In this document: piece after piece, positions 1 to 9,238 of the stretch
Numbering within the stretch: position 1 is the stretch's first letter
How the letters are laid out: every line of letters starts with the position of its first letter
Origin: an uncultured Bacteroidales bacterium
Lineage (GTDB): Bacteria; Bacteroidota; Bacteroidia; Bacteroidales; F082
Assembly: GCA_946405575.1 (NCBI GenBank)
Contig: CAMJHP010000020.1
Coordinates: 1-44,978, forward strand
Direction of reading: 5' to 3'
Length of the DNA stretch: 44,978 bases
Position numbers and translations under genes: made by a program
The notes under the pieces: model-generated
The model's input: only the letters and a program-made list of their open reading frames with translations
Told to the model about the DNA's origin: nothing
Databases searched by the model: none

Positions 1-2
1 AG

Positions 3-1454
3 ATGAAAACGAAAAGATTAATGATGATTGCCGTTATCTTTGGAATGGCAATGAGTGTATCTGCCCAAGAAGTTAAAGAGTCGAAGTATGGCACCGATAG
101 TGTTGCCTGCGTGACCAACCTTTCGATGTATCGTGAATACTTCAAGCAGTGGGAGGCAGCCAAATATGCTCCCGAATCCATTAGTATGGAGATGGTCAGT
201 GCATGGAGAAAGGTGTTCCTTAACTGTCCTCGTGCGAGCCAGTTCGTCTACACAAACGGTGAAAAGATTATGGAATACTTTATCCGTACCAATCCGCAGG
301 AAAAAGATGCCTATATTGATACCCTCTGTATGTTGATGGATACAAGAGCCCAGTACTTCCCGACTGATCCCAAGACGGGAGCTTCGCAAGTAGCCAACAT
401 TATGGGTCGTAAAGGCTTGCTCATCTACACTTACAATAAGAACCGTTATGAAGAAGCTTACAACGTGTTGAAAGATGCTGTTGCTCTGGATGCCTCACAG
501 CTTCAAGGTGCTTACATTGATGCTTACTTCAAGGCCACCATCGATATGGTGAACAACAATAAGGCTGAGAAGATGACCATCATCAACGTGTATCAGGAAC
601 TCTCCGAGGTGCTAGATAGCAACATTGGCGCTTTGGCTGAAACAGAGACCGAACTCATTGCCGCTAAGGAAGAGGCCGACACTGCTGGCGATGCCGATGC
701 CGTGGCTGGATTCGACAAACAGCTTGAGAAGAACGAGAAGAACATCAACATCAACAAGGGTGTGAAAAACAACCTTGATAACCTCTTTCAACCCTATGCT
801 TCTTGCGAAGACCTGATTAAGGTGTTCAGTGCCAAGATGAAAGAGACACCTGACGATGTGGTGCTTCTCAAGCGCATTACTACCATCCTTGATAAGAAAG
901 ACTGCACCGATTCTAAGCTCTTCTTGGATGCCGCTGTCAAGCTCAACGAGCTTGAACCCAGTCCCGAGGCTTCATACAGCTTGGGCGTCAAGTTCTTCAA
1001 GGACAAGAAATATAGTGATGCCGCCACTTTCTTCGAACAAGCTACGAAGACAGAAAACAATGACCGTAAGTACCGTGCCTATCGTAACTTGGGTATGTGC
1101 TATGAGAATTTGGGCAGCCTCTCTCGTGCTCGCGACATCTTCAGAAGAGCAGCGCAAGTTGACCCGACCAACGGTGAGCCGTACCTCCTCATAGCAATGC
1201 TCTATGCAGGAAGCACCAAACAGTTCAATGGTGAAATCGAAAGCAAGGCCGTGTTCTGGGCAGCTGTCGACAAGTGCAACAAGGCCAAGTCCATCGATCC
1301 TTCTGTCGCTGAAAGAGCTAACAGCTTGATTCGCTCCTACACATCCGCCTTCCCGTCGATGGAGACCATCTTCTTCAATGACTATAATGAGGGTCAGTCC
1401 TTCCAGGTCGGCGGCTGGATTGGTGAAACCACCACCATAAGAGCAAGAAAGTAA
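3..1454 (+). CDS. Secreted tetratricopeptide-repeat protein
   Basis: A 483-residue protein beginning with a signal peptide (basic MKTKR, hydrophobic core, cleavage after SVSAQ near residue 22), so it should act in the periplasm or at the outer membrane. Helical repeats with TPR character are clearest at about residues 325-405 (YSLGVKFFKDKKYSDAATFF, then a YRAYRNLGMCYENLGSLSRA unit). The middle (about 195-260) is charged and probably coiled coil. TPR proteins scaffold protein complexes; no partner can be named here. The stop codon abuts the TTG start of the lptC-like gene, so the two are co-transcribed and probably translationally coupled. Only two bases lie upstream of the ATG, so the RBS is outside the window; the start is supported by the signal peptide beginning right there. 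Confidence 0.85.
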   Translation: MKTKRLMMIAVIFGMAMSVSAQEVKESKYGTDSVACVTNLSMYREYFKQWEAAKYAPESISMEMVSAWRKVFLNCPRASQFVYTNGEKIMEYFIRTNPQEKDAYIDTLCMLMDTRAQYFPTDPKTGASQVANIMGRKGLLIYTYNKNRYEEAYNVLKDAVALDASQLQGAYIDAYFKATIDMVNNNKAEKMTIINVYQELSEVLDSNIGALAETETELIAAKEEADTAGDADAVAGFDKQLEKNEKNININKGVKNNLDNLFQPYASCEDLIKVFSAKMKETPDDVVLLKRITTILDKKDCTDSKLFLDAAVKLNELEPSPEASYSLGVKFFKDKKYSDAATFFEQATKTENNDRKYRAYRNLGMCYENLGSLSRARDIFRRAAQVDPTNGEPYLLIAMLYAGSTKQFNGEIESKAVFWAAVDKCNKAKSIDPSVAERANSLIRSYTSAFPSMETIFFNDYNEGQSFQVGGWIGETTTIRARK

Positions 1455-2015
1455 TTGAAACACATCCTTAAAATAGGAATGATACTCAACATCACAGCTT
1501 TCGTGGCTGTGATGTTGTTTTCGTGTTCAAACCCTGATGCCATCGTGCAGGCTATGGGATCTGACGACACGTTGTCGGGCATTATAGCAGATAGCGTGGT
1601 TTTCTATCGTAGTGACTCAGGTGTGGTCAATCTTGAGTTGCATACTCCTCGTATGGTGCGTATGGAGACAGAAGACGACATTATGGAATTCCCGATGGGC
1701 TTCGATGTCTATATGTACGATAATGGAGAGAAGACAACGGAGCTTCATGCCGATTATGGCAAAAACTATGGCAAGATGCGATTAATTGAGGCACAGGGTA
1801 ACGTGATTGTGCAAAACTTCGGTAGTAGCGAGACAATGTATTCCGACAAGCTTTTCTGGTACCAGGATATGAAGATGATTTATACGCGTTCGCATGTGAA
1901 GATTGTAACGCCCGACAAGCAAATTGAAGCCGACAGTCTTGTGGCACGCGAGGATTTCTCGGAATACACTATGTTTTCTGGTAGCGCTTTGCTTGATGTG
2001 GATGAGGAGGATTGA
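1455..2015 (+). CDS. lptC: LptC-like LPS-export lipoprotein
   Basis: A 186-residue lipoprotein of the LptC family, the periplasmic component that passes lipopolysaccharide from the LptBFG transporter to LptA. A short hydrophobic N-terminus ends in the lipobox LFSC (Cys24 if TTG 1455 is used, Cys16 if ATG 1479 is used). The rest is beta-rich with the family pattern: a ligand-type strand (SDSGVVNLELHTPRM), ELHADYGKNY, then EAQGNVIVQN and KQIEADSL. TTG 1455 directly follows the upstream stop codon; ATG 1479 is an equally workable start because both keep the lipobox. Three bases separate its stop from the CorC-like gene. Family assignment is good; the exact start is uncertain. Confidence 0.85.
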   Translation: MKHILKIGMILNITAFVAVMLFSCSNPDAIVQAMGSDDTLSGIIADSVVFYRSDSGVVNLELHTPRMVRMETEDDIMEFPMGFDVYMYDNGEKTTELHADYGKNYGKMRLIEAQGNVIVQNFGSSETMYSDKLFWYQDMKMIYTRSHVKIVTPDKQIEADSLVAREDFSEYTMFSGSALLDVDEED

Positions 2016-2018
2016 GCA

Positions 2019-3305
2019 ATGAATAGTTGGATTGTCGTCGCCATCACCTTGTTTTTTTCTGCCCTGTGTTCAGGACTAGAGATTGCCTTCAACAGTATTA
2101 ACCGCTTGCAACTTGAGGTGGAATTGACGAAAAACACATTTTCGGCTAAGATTATCAGGCTGTTTTTGAAAGACCAGTCGCGTTTTATGACCTCGCTGCT
2201 TTTGGGCAATAATATAGCCCTTATCATCTATGGTATGAGTATGTCACAACTGTTGGATGATTCCGTTATGCGATGGCTTCAATATGTCTCCCTCAACAAC
2301 GACTTTATGGTATTGTTGGTGAAGACTATTCTTGCGACCTTGCTCGTTTTGTTGGTCGGTGAGTTTTTGCCTAAGGTGCTTTTTCGTATTGACCCTAATT
2401 CCATCCTTTCGTTTTTCGCATTGCCAACCTTCGTCTGCTATTGTCTGCTTTATCCATTAATCCTCATTTACACTGGTATATCGGAGTTCATCATACGCTA
2501 CATCCTTCGTTTAAAGGTGGATAGAGAGGAATACAGATTCACCACAGTAGACTTGAATGATTACATATCAGAATATGCCGATCCAGAAGAAGCCGATGAG
2601 GATATGCAGCAGGAGATCCAACTTTTCCAAAATGTGATGGAATTTCGTTCGGTGAAACTTCGCGAATGTATGGGGCCGCGCAATGAGATTGAATCAGTGA
2701 AGTTGGCTGATTCCATTGAGGTGGTAAAAGCCCGATTTGAGGAGACCAAACATTCCAAACTGATTGTAATTGGCGAGAGCATCGACGACATTGTCGGCTA
2801 TGTCCATTTGAATGACGTGGTGCGTGCTGTTGCCGAGCATCGCGAAGTTGTTTTGGCTGGCCTTATCCGAAAGATTGACTTTTTTCCTGAGACCTATACC
2901 GCCGACCGGCTCTTGAAGCATTTCATCCAACATAGGCAAGGCGTGGCGGCGGTCGTTGATGAGTTTGGTGGTACTGCTGGCATTGTCACTATGGAAGATG
3001 TAGTGGAGGAGATTTTTGGTGAGATTGATGACGAATATGATGTAGAAGAAGAAATGGAAAAAATTGTGGATGATAGCACTTTCGTCTTTTCTGCCCGCCT
3101 TGAAATTGATTATCTTAATGAAATGTATAAGCTCAATTTGCCCGTTTCTGACGATTATGAGACTTTGGCAGGTATGATTTTGCATTATTGTGAGAGCATC
3201 CCCGAGCAAGGTCAGGTGCTAGAAATTGGCAATTATAGGGTCAAAATCCTGAAAGCTTCGGATATGAAATTGGACGAGGTGGAATTGCAAGTAAAATCTA
3301 AATGA
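2019..3305 (+). CDS. CNNM/CorC (hemolysin-like) membrane protein with CBS domains
   Basis: A 428-residue inner-membrane protein. Residues 1-180 hold three or four hydrophobic segments of the DUF21/CNNM type, followed by a CBS pair at about 205-335 (CMGPRNEIESVKL; then RQGVAAVVDEFGGTAGIVTM, a typical second CBS motif with EEIFGEIDDE) and a C-terminal CorC/HlyC domain (about 347-426). The family is linked to Mg/Co export; Bacteroidota homologues include GldE of the gliding/T9SS literature and proteins annotated as hemolysin. It follows lptC with a 3-base gap, so it belongs to the envelope operon. Transport substrate and GldE identity cannot be decided from sequence. Confidence 0.87.
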   Translation: MNSWIVVAITLFFSALCSGLEIAFNSINRLQLEVELTKNTFSAKIIRLFLKDQSRFMTSLLLGNNIALIIYGMSMSQLLDDSVMRWLQYVSLNNDFMVLLVKTILATLLVLLVGEFLPKVLFRIDPNSILSFFALPTFVCYCLLYPLILIYTGISEFIIRYILRLKVDREEYRFTTVDLNDYISEYADPEEADEDMQQEIQLFQNVMEFRSVKLRECMGPRNEIESVKLADSIEVVKARFEETKHSKLIVIGESIDDIVGYVHLNDVVRAVAEHREVVLAGLIRKIDFFPETYTADRLLKHFIQHRQGVAAVVDEFGGTAGIVTMEDVVEEIFGEIDDEYDVEEEMEKIVDDSTFVFSARLEIDYLNEMYKLNLPVSDDYETLAGMILHYCESIPEQGQVLEIGNYRVKILKASDMKLDEVELQVKSK

Positions 3306-3380
3306 TTGATTTTCAATTTTGTGTGATTGTTTTAGTAAGGAAGTAAGGGTTTTTAAAAATAAAAATCAAACAATTCTCCC

Positions 3381-3408
3381 TTTGAGTTGAAATCTTTACT
3401 AAATTTGC
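3381..3408 (+). promoter_or_regulatory. Candidate promoter of the parvulin gene
   Basis: TAAATTTG at 3400-3407, followed by C, fits the Bacteroidota -7 element TAnnTTTG. A TTTG at 3381-3384 could be the -33 element, but the 15-base gap is shorter than the usual 19-21. It lies in the A/T-rich gap ahead of the gene at 3462 and would give a leader of about 45 bases. Confidence 0.45.
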
Positions 3409-3461
3409 ACGCTCAAATTTGAAGTTTAATAGTTAAAAAATAGTAAATAGAAAATAGAACT

Positions 3462-5585
3462 ATGGCAGCAATTGAAAAAATCAGAAGACGTTCCGGATTG
3501 TTGATTGCAATCATCGGTATCGCATTGTTAGCGTTTGTCTTACAAGACCTTTTCCAGAGTCAAGGAAGAAGCACAGGCCCATCGGTGGCTATCGTTGATG
3601 GCGAAAAGATTTCTGTGAGAGACTATGAAATGGTCAAGGAAAAGAATCTTGAAAACAAAAGGTCTTCATCTAACAGCAACAACCTCTCTTCCGCTGAGAC
3701 TTATAGCATCTACAACAATTCGCTGGAGGAGATGATTAAGGACAACATTATGGGCAAAGAGTATGAGGCTTCGGGAATCGGCATTACAACTGAGGAGCTT
3801 ATGGACCAGATGACGGGTGAGAATCCGCATGAATGGGTGGTTCAAAGCTTTAGCGATGCTAATGGTTTCGACCCTCAGCGTGTGACCCAATATCTTCAAA
3901 ACTTGAACGAGCTTCCGGCTGAATATTACAACCGTTGGTTGGATTTCGAGAAGGCCTTGAAGCAAAACCGTTTGGAGACCAAGTTCAACAATCTGGTGAA
4001 GGCTTCCTATTTCCTTCCTACCGCTTTGGCTCAGAAATATTATGAGAGAAAGAATATGAAGGCTTCGGCTGATGTCGTTGCTCTACGTTATACGACCATT
4101 CCTGATTCCACGGTGACTGTTACCGATGCTGACAATAAGGCTTTCTATGAGGAAAACAAGTACCGCTATGAGACGGATGAAAGACGCGATATCGAGTATG
4201 TGGTGTTTGAGATTAAGCCTTCGGCAGAAGACCGTCAAGAAGCTATGAAGCAATTGCAGGGTATGAGACAGGATTTCATTAATACTGACAATGTGATTAG
4301 CTTTGTCAATGCCAACTCTGATAAGCGCTATGACAGCACATGGGTGGGACGCAAGGACGTTTCAGAGCGGATTGAAAAAGATATTTTCGATAATGGCAAT
4401 GGCGTGGGCTATGTCTCCGCTCCTTACGAAGATGGTGATGCCTTCAATGTGGTTCGCATTGTAGACCTTCAGAGTCGCCCAGATTCGTTAAAGGCAAGCC
4501 ATATCTTGATTGGTTACAAAGGTGCCTATGCTTGCCAAGATACCGTCACAACCAAAGAACAGGCCGAAGCCAAAGCCAATGAATTACTGGCTCAGTTGAA
4601 GGCTGCTAAGAATAATGACGAGCTGTTTGCCGAGCTGGCTTCTGAGTACAACACCGATGCTACGAAAGACAAAGGCGGTGACCTTGATTGGTTCATTGAT
4701 GGGCAGATGGTGCCTCAGTTCAATGAGTATGTCGTCAACAATCCAGTGGGTTCGTTGGGTGTTGTTGAGACGATGTTCGGTTACCATATCGTTAAGGTTA
4801 CGGGTAAAACCGAGCCTCAGCAGAAAGCGCGTTTGGCTTATTTGACGCACGAAGTTACAGCAAGCACGAAGACCTATCAGAACATCTATGCTGAAGCCAA
4901 TAAGTTTGTCACTGAGAACAGAACTTATGAGCAATTCAACAAAGCCATTGAGGAACAAGGTCTCACCAAGCGTACTATGCCGAGGATGAACAAATCTACC
5001 TATCAGATTGCAGGTATTGATAACCCTCGTGAAATTGTGCGTTGGGCTTTCGATGAAGACACCAAGAAGGGTGATGTGTCTGAGAAGATATTCGAACTCG
5101 ACAATATGTTGGTCGTGGCTGCTCTGACAGGTGTCGTCCATGAGGGCTTTGCACCTTTGGAGGCTGTAGTTGACCAGTTCAAATATCAGGTTCTTAATAA
5201 GAAGAAGGGTGAAATTGCTGTTGAGAAGATGAAGGCTTGTGGCAATGATGTTAACAGAATGGTCAATGAACTGGGTGCTGAATCCACTACGGTTTCCGAT
5301 ATTGCCATTGAATCCCGTGTGTTGAGCAACTTCGGTGTTGAAGCTGATGTTGTCGGCAAGCTTTTGGGTATGAAAGAAGGCGAGGAACTTGGCCCTATCG
5401 CTGGCAATAGCAGTGCTTTCATTATCAAGAATGTGAAGTTTACGCAACCTGCCACTCCTGAAAACTATAGTGATATCATCAGGGAAAAGACCAGTCAGTT
5501 TACCAATAAGGTATTGGGTGGTGCTGTGTACCAAGCTTTGAGAAATCAGGCAAAGATTAAGGACAATAGAACCGATATTTTCTAA
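3462..5585 (+). CDS. Membrane-anchored peptidyl-prolyl isomerase, PpiD/SurA-like
   Basis: A 707-residue periplasmic folding factor. An N-terminal anchor (about residues 12-30, LLIAIIGIALLAFVLQDLF) follows a basic start, as in PpiD. A SurA-type N-terminal chaperone region comes next (about 35-230), and one parvulin rotamase domain at about 343-448, recognisable from KASHILIGY, the acidic GGDLDWF motif and MFGYHIVKV. The remaining 250 residues may form a second degenerate parvulin or chaperone lobe. The family assists outer-membrane and secreted protein folding, which fits the LptC and TPR neighbours. It has its own candidate promoter and ends in a strong terminator. Confidence 0.9.
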   Translation: MAAIEKIRRRSGLLIAIIGIALLAFVLQDLFQSQGRSTGPSVAIVDGEKISVRDYEMVKEKNLENKRSSSNSNNLSSAETYSIYNNSLEEMIKDNIMGKEYEASGIGITTEELMDQMTGENPHEWVVQSFSDANGFDPQRVTQYLQNLNELPAEYYNRWLDFEKALKQNRLETKFNNLVKASYFLPTALAQKYYERKNMKASADVVALRYTTIPDSTVTVTDADNKAFYEENKYRYETDERRDIEYVVFEIKPSAEDRQEAMKQLQGMRQDFINTDNVISFVNANSDKRYDSTWVGRKDVSERIEKDIFDNGNGVGYVSAPYEDGDAFNVVRIVDLQSRPDSLKASHILIGYKGAYACQDTVTTKEQAEAKANELLAQLKAAKNNDELFAELASEYNTDATKDKGGDLDWFIDGQMVPQFNEYVVNNPVGSLGVVETMFGYHIVKVTGKTEPQQKARLAYLTHEVTASTKTYQNIYAEANKFVTENRTYEQFNKAIEEQGLTKRTMPRMNKSTYQIAGIDNPREIVRWAFDEDTKKGDVSEKIFELDNMLVVAALTGVVHEGFAPLEAVVDQFKYQVLNKKKGEIAVEKMKACGNDVNRMVNELGAESTTVSDIAIESRVLSNFGVEADVVGKLLGMKEGEELGPIAGNSSAFIIKNVKFTQPATPENYSDIIREKTSQFTNKVLGGAVYQALRNQAKIKDNRTDIF

Positions 5586-5608
5586 GCGATTCCTTGGTCA
5601 TCAAACCA

Positions 5609-5645
5609 AAAGGTGCGTCGGGTTGTTTCGACGCGCCTTTTTTTG
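5609..5645 (+). terminator. Rho-independent terminator after the parvulin gene
   Basis: Stem GGTGCGTCG / CGACGCGCC (one G-T pair) with an 8-base loop, followed by seven T. It lies 25 bases past the stop codon. Confidence 0.9.
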
Positions 5646-5719
5646 ATTAGTTATACTAATTTGGCTTTACTTGCGTTACCAATTAATAGAGTCGATTAAT
5701 ACCAATACATTTTATCCAT

Positions 5720-7387
5720 ATGAAAAAGCTTAATTACCTTTTATTTGTCTCAGTTCTTGCAGTTGCCTTTGTGGGCTGCCGTAAATCTGTCGAAATTTCC
5801 TTCGACACTACCACGATGGAGATTAATTCACAGGGAGGTTCGATTGAGTTGATGCTGAAATCCAATGGTGAATGGACCATCAACCCTAGTACAGAGTGGA
5901 TTTCTGTTTCACCTATGTCGGGTAAAGGTGATGCTACTTTGACCCTTACTGCTGAAGCAAACACGACGGGAGAGGATAGAGCCGTACAAATTAAAGCTGA
6001 CACCAAGGACAATTCGGCATCTTTGATTGTGACGCAAAACGCTGTTGTTCAACCACAGCATTATCTCACCGTGACGCCTAATGAATTTGAATGCGGTTTT
6101 GCAGGAGGAGAGTTCACTGTTGAAGTGGTGTCAAATATTGAATGGACTGTCACTGCACCTCAGTGGATTACTTGTTCGGTGACGGAAGGCTCCGATAATG
6201 CTATTGTTAGCTTGACCGTTAGCCCCATTAATGGTATGTTTAATGAGATACGTGAAGCTGAAGTACTTTTCGGGAGTTCTCTTGCAACTGATAAGGTTCA
6301 TGTCATTCAATCACCCGAGCCCACTTTGGGCATTAATGTTATACCAAAAAACCTTGATTTTGTCTGTACGGGTGAGACAAAATCTGTTTCCATTTTCACA
6401 GAAGATACATGGACAGCTTCTGTTGCTGTGGATTGGGTTACTCTGAGTCAGACGGAGGGTCAAGGTGATGCTGAAATCAGTGTTACTTTGGGAGAAAATC
6501 CTGCTTATGTACAACGTCAGGCTATGGTGATTTTCACTACAGCTGGTGGCATTCAGGCTATGCTTGGTATTAGGCAAGAAGCGTCTCCTGACCCACATTT
6601 CCTTGAAGTTTTTCCTCTTGAGTTCCAATTTGGGAAGGAAGGTGGAGAACGTGAAATTGACGTCAGGTGCGACACTGGCTGGGAGTTTGATTTGGAAAGT
6701 GACTGGCTGTTTCTTTCACAACAATTGGGGACAGGTAATGCCTCTGTCGTTCTGACCGTTGCGCCGAATACGGTAAATGAATCCAGAACAACACATTTTA
6801 ATATCAAGTCGGGTGGCCTAAGTTATGAATTTACTGTGAGCCAAGATGCCGGAGACAATCCTTTAATGGTTGAATTTGATTCCGATACAATGTATGTTGC
6901 CTATACAGGAGGTTTACTACATCTGTCGTTGGTCTCAAATACTACCTGGCAACTACAAGCTAGTGATTGGATTGGTTTAATAACCCTCAGTTCTGGTCAA
7001 GGTGATGCCTCATTTGATATTGCTGTGGATCCCAATTCTGAATCTGATGGAAGAGTAGGGTATGTAAAAGCTATGCATAATGGTCAAGTACTGAGTACTT
7101 TAACTGTGGTGCAGGAAGGCAAACCCAATATTTTGGAAACTGATGTGACCGAACTTGATGTTCGTCCTGAAGGTGGCAGTTTCGATATTCAGGTAACTTC
7201 AAACCAATCGTGGACGGTGAGTAACGATGTGAATTGGATACATTGTGAGCCTCAAAGTGGTTTTGGTAATAAAACGCTTACAATTATGGTTGACCCTATG
7301 TCTGGTGTTAGGCCTCGAATTGGAAATGTAAAAGTAGGTGGAGAATATGGAAATCAAGTAATTATCACAGTAAACCAGCATCAATAA
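5720..7387 (+). CDS. Six-repeat BACON-domain lipoprotein
   Basis: A 555-residue lipoprotein (lipobox FVGC, Cys20) built almost entirely of about six BACON-type Ig-like repeats of 85-95 residues. Each repeat shows GG.. followed by a W-T or W-x-I strand, a W(I/V) pair and a closing T(V/I)xQ strand: GEWTINPSTEWISVSP, IEWTVTAPQWITCS, DTWTASVAVDWVTLS, TGWEFDLESDWLFLS, TTWQLQASDWIGLI and QSWTVSNDVNWIHCEP. BACON domains in Bacteroidales are often joined to glycan enzymes and thought to bind carbohydrate or mucin or act as spacers. Here there is no catalytic domain and no SusCD or glycosidase neighbour, so a surface adhesin or spacer role is inference. It ends in a terminator shared with the convergent gene. 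Confidence 0.9.
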   Translation: MKKLNYLLFVSVLAVAFVGCRKSVEISFDTTTMEINSQGGSIELMLKSNGEWTINPSTEWISVSPMSGKGDATLTLTAEANTTGEDRAVQIKADTKDNSASLIVTQNAVVQPQHYLTVTPNEFECGFAGGEFTVEVVSNIEWTVTAPQWITCSVTEGSDNAIVSLTVSPINGMFNEIREAEVLFGSSLATDKVHVIQSPEPTLGINVIPKNLDFVCTGETKSVSIFTEDTWTASVAVDWVTLSQTEGQGDAEISVTLGENPAYVQRQAMVIFTTAGGIQAMLGIRQEASPDPHFLEVFPLEFQFGKEGGEREIDVRCDTGWEFDLESDWLFLSQQLGTGNASVVLTVAPNTVNESRTTHFNIKSGGLSYEFTVSQDAGDNPLMVEFDSDTMYVAYTGGLLHLSLVSNTTWQLQASDWIGLITLSSGQGDASFDIAVDPNSESDGRVGYVKAMHNGQVLSTLTVVQEGKPNILETDVTELDVRPEGGSFDIQVTSNQSWTVSNDVNWIHCEPQSGFGNKTLTIMVDPMSGVRPRIGNVKVGGEYGNQVIITVNQHQ

Positions 7388-7417
7388 AAAAAGGAGAGCC
7401 CACGCTCTCCTTTTTTT
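7385..7417. terminator. Bidirectional terminator between convergent genes
   Basis: GGAGAG / CTCTCC stem with loop CCCACG, preceded by A7 and followed by T7, so it works on both strands. It separates the BACON gene from the convergent C69 peptidase gene. Confidence 0.92.
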
Positions 7418-7433
7418 GTGTCGTTTGTGAAGA

Positions 7434-9038
7434 TTAGAATCCCATACTAAACCAATACCAGAACTTGTTCTCCATCTCTTTCCAAGCTTGTCGCGTTGAG
7501 GCAGCAAAGTCGGTGGTGTATTGGTTGAGGAGTTCTGTGGCCTCTTTTTTCTTGCCGTCAGCAATCAAGGCTTGGGCTCTACCTTCGATAGCGGGGATTT
7601 CATCGAAAGCTTTCTGTTCGAAACGGTCAGCGGTGCCAAGCAATGTTTGTTTGGTACGGCCCCATTGCACAGTGGCCAGCTTGTTGGCTTTGCGGTAGTG
7701 CCAAATCCAGGCCTCGTCGCGATAGCGCAGCTGACCGCATTTGTCGAAGCCTTCTGGCAGGGTGGTGGAACCTGAGAAGATGGGGATTCGCGGACTTTGG
7801 CCTGGGTTGTCGCATGCCATCCAGCAGATGGCACCAATCTCGTCAGGCATCCAACTGCGGCATTGGATGATGTGGTGGTAGCTGCTCCAAGCCACGGCCA
7901 CGGTACGTTGGAAATTGATAGTTCCGGGAGCCAAGTAATTAATGGTGTTCATCATCGCACTGCCTACCCAAGGATTGGCAACTGGGCTGATGATGGTGTC
8001 TTCAACTACAGAGCCGTCTTCTTGGCGTTTTTTGCTTACCATTTTCACGTTACGGGTCATGTCCATGTCAGTGCCTTCGTAGGTGCTGCGGAAAAGCTCC
8101 ATCACCTTGCGGACATCGACGTTCTCGTCGGGCTTCACCGAGAAGGGCAGCTCGGGCATGTCGCGGTTGAGGTTCAATGAGGGAGCCAGCTGGCTAAGGA
8201 TGAAGAACTCGCGGTCGCTGTAGTTCTTGCCGCCTCCGTAGGAGGCACGGAAGGCCTTCCAAAAGATGAAGTCACCCTTGCCGTCCCAAAGGCCATATTT
8301 CTTCGCTACGGCTTCGCAATTGTCGGAGCAATAAAAGTCCTTGCTCTTGCGCTCCAGCTTACCAATGCGGGCGATATTGGCCGAAACGCCAACTTCATCG
8401 TCAGGGATGCGCTTGGCAGCCCACACGCCACCGATTTTGTCAGGACCCTCACCGAGGATTTCCATTTGCCACACCTCATTCTTGTCGGCGATAGTGATGC
8501 ACTCGCCACCGTCACCATAGCCGTATTCTTTCACCAGTTTGCCGATGAGTTGGATGGCGTCGCGGGCATTGTCGCAACGCATCAGCGCCACGCGTTCCAG
8601 CTCTTCGATCATGAACATACCTTTGTTGTTCACCAAGGTGTCAGGGCCAGAGAAGGTAGTTTCGCCGATGGCCAATTGTTTTTCGTTGAGGCAGGGATAA
8701 GCTGTGTTGAGATAGGCGTAGGTGTGTTCCACCTGTGGAATTTCGCCTGCCAGTTCCACTTTGCGGTTGTCGAAGGGGTCTTCGGTGTGCATTGTGCCTT
8801 TGTAGACCTTGTGCATCTCGCCTTTTTCGTGGTCGGCGGCGGGTTCCCAGCGCATCCAGGTGCGGTAGCGACCATCGCAGGTGTGAGAGGTGATGACAGA
8901 GCTGTCGGTAGAGGCTTTCTTGCCCACCATGATGCTGGTGCAGTTGGCCCCAACACGCTGTTCGTTTTCGTCTTGTGCCATCGTATTCAGGCCGATGAGC
9001 AGAAGAGCGGAGAGGAGTAATGATTTGACTTTAAGCAT
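7434..9038 (-). CDS. Secreted C69-family dipeptidase
   Basis: A 534-residue peptidase of family C69 (PepD, Ntn-hydrolase fold), which cleaves dipeptides. A signal peptide (MLKVKSLLLS to NTMAQ, about 22 residues) is followed closely by the nucleophile region GANCTSIMVGKKASTDSS; Cys33 is the predicted catalytic residue, normally exposed at the N-terminus after processing. The family motifs NNKGMFMIEE, EYGYGDGGECITIADKNE and VSANIARIG follow. Length and domain order match Bacteroidota C69 proteins. It sits alone between a shared terminator and its own leader, which carries a palindrome (9077-9099). Substrate specificity is unknown. Confidence 0.92.
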   Translation of the reverse strand: MLKVKSLLLSALLLIGLNTMAQDENEQRVGANCTSIMVGKKASTDSSVITSHTCDGRYRTWMRWEPAADHEKGEMHKVYKGTMHTEDPFDNRKVELAGEIPQVEHTYAYLNTAYPCLNEKQLAIGETTFSGPDTLVNNKGMFMIEELERVALMRCDNARDAIQLIGKLVKEYGYGDGGECITIADKNEVWQMEILGEGPDKIGGVWAAKRIPDDEVGVSANIARIGKLERKSKDFYCSDNCEAVAKKYGLWDGKGDFIFWKAFRASYGGGKNYSDREFFILSQLAPSLNLNRDMPELPFSVKPDENVDVRKVMELFRSTYEGTDMDMTRNVKMVSKKRQEDGSVVEDTIISPVANPWVGSAMMNTINYLAPGTINFQRTVAVAWSSYHHIIQCRSWMPDEIGAICWMACDNPGQSPRIPIFSGSTTLPEGFDKCGQLRYRDEAWIWHYRKANKLATVQWGRTKQTLLGTADRFEQKAFDEIPAIEGRAQALIADGKKKEATELLNQYTTDFAASTRQAWKEMENKFWYWFSMGF

Positions 9039-9041
9039 ATT

Positions 9042-9099
9042 AGTTGTTTAATTGTTGATTGTTTAATTGTTTAATTGATACAGATTGGAAATCTGTGTC
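9042..9099. repeat. TTGTTTAA-type short repeats plus palindrome in the C69 leader
   Basis: 9042-9077 is an imperfect tandem run of TTGTTTAA-like units. 9077-9099 is a palindrome, GATACAGATT - GGA - AATCTGTGTC, with one mismatch. It lies just upstream of the C69 ATG (minus strand), within the probable 5' leader. It resembles dispersed intergenic palindromes rather than a known riboswitch. Confidence 0.55.
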
Positions 9100-9120
9100 T
9101 TTTGACAGATTCTGAGAATC

Positions 9121-9128
9121 CAAAAATA
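9121..9128 (-). promoter_or_regulatory. -7 element for the C69 peptidase
   Basis: Minus-strand TATTTTTG matches TAnnTTTG. It lies about 85 bases upstream of the ATG. No good -33 TTTG is seen at standard spacing. Confidence 0.45.
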
Positions 9129-9201
9129 AGAAAGAAAATGATAGGTTTGGAAAACAATGGGTTAATTTTTCTGGAATTGTTAGATTTATGAGAAAAATGT
9201 C

Positions 9202-9209
9202 TACATTTG
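9202..9209 (+). promoter_or_regulatory. -7 element for the outer-membrane barrel gene
   Basis: TACATTTG followed by C matches TAnnTTTG. Transcription would begin near 9216, so the upstream ATG at 9188 would not be in the mRNA. This supports ATG 9239 as the start. Confidence 0.55.
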
Positions 9210-9238
9210 CATTCAATATATACCTTAAATCAAGTATT

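Noticed and set aside
9188-9238. Upstream start for the outer-membrane barrel protein
   Set aside because: The -7 promoter element at 9202-9209 falls after it, and the signal peptide begins at 9239.
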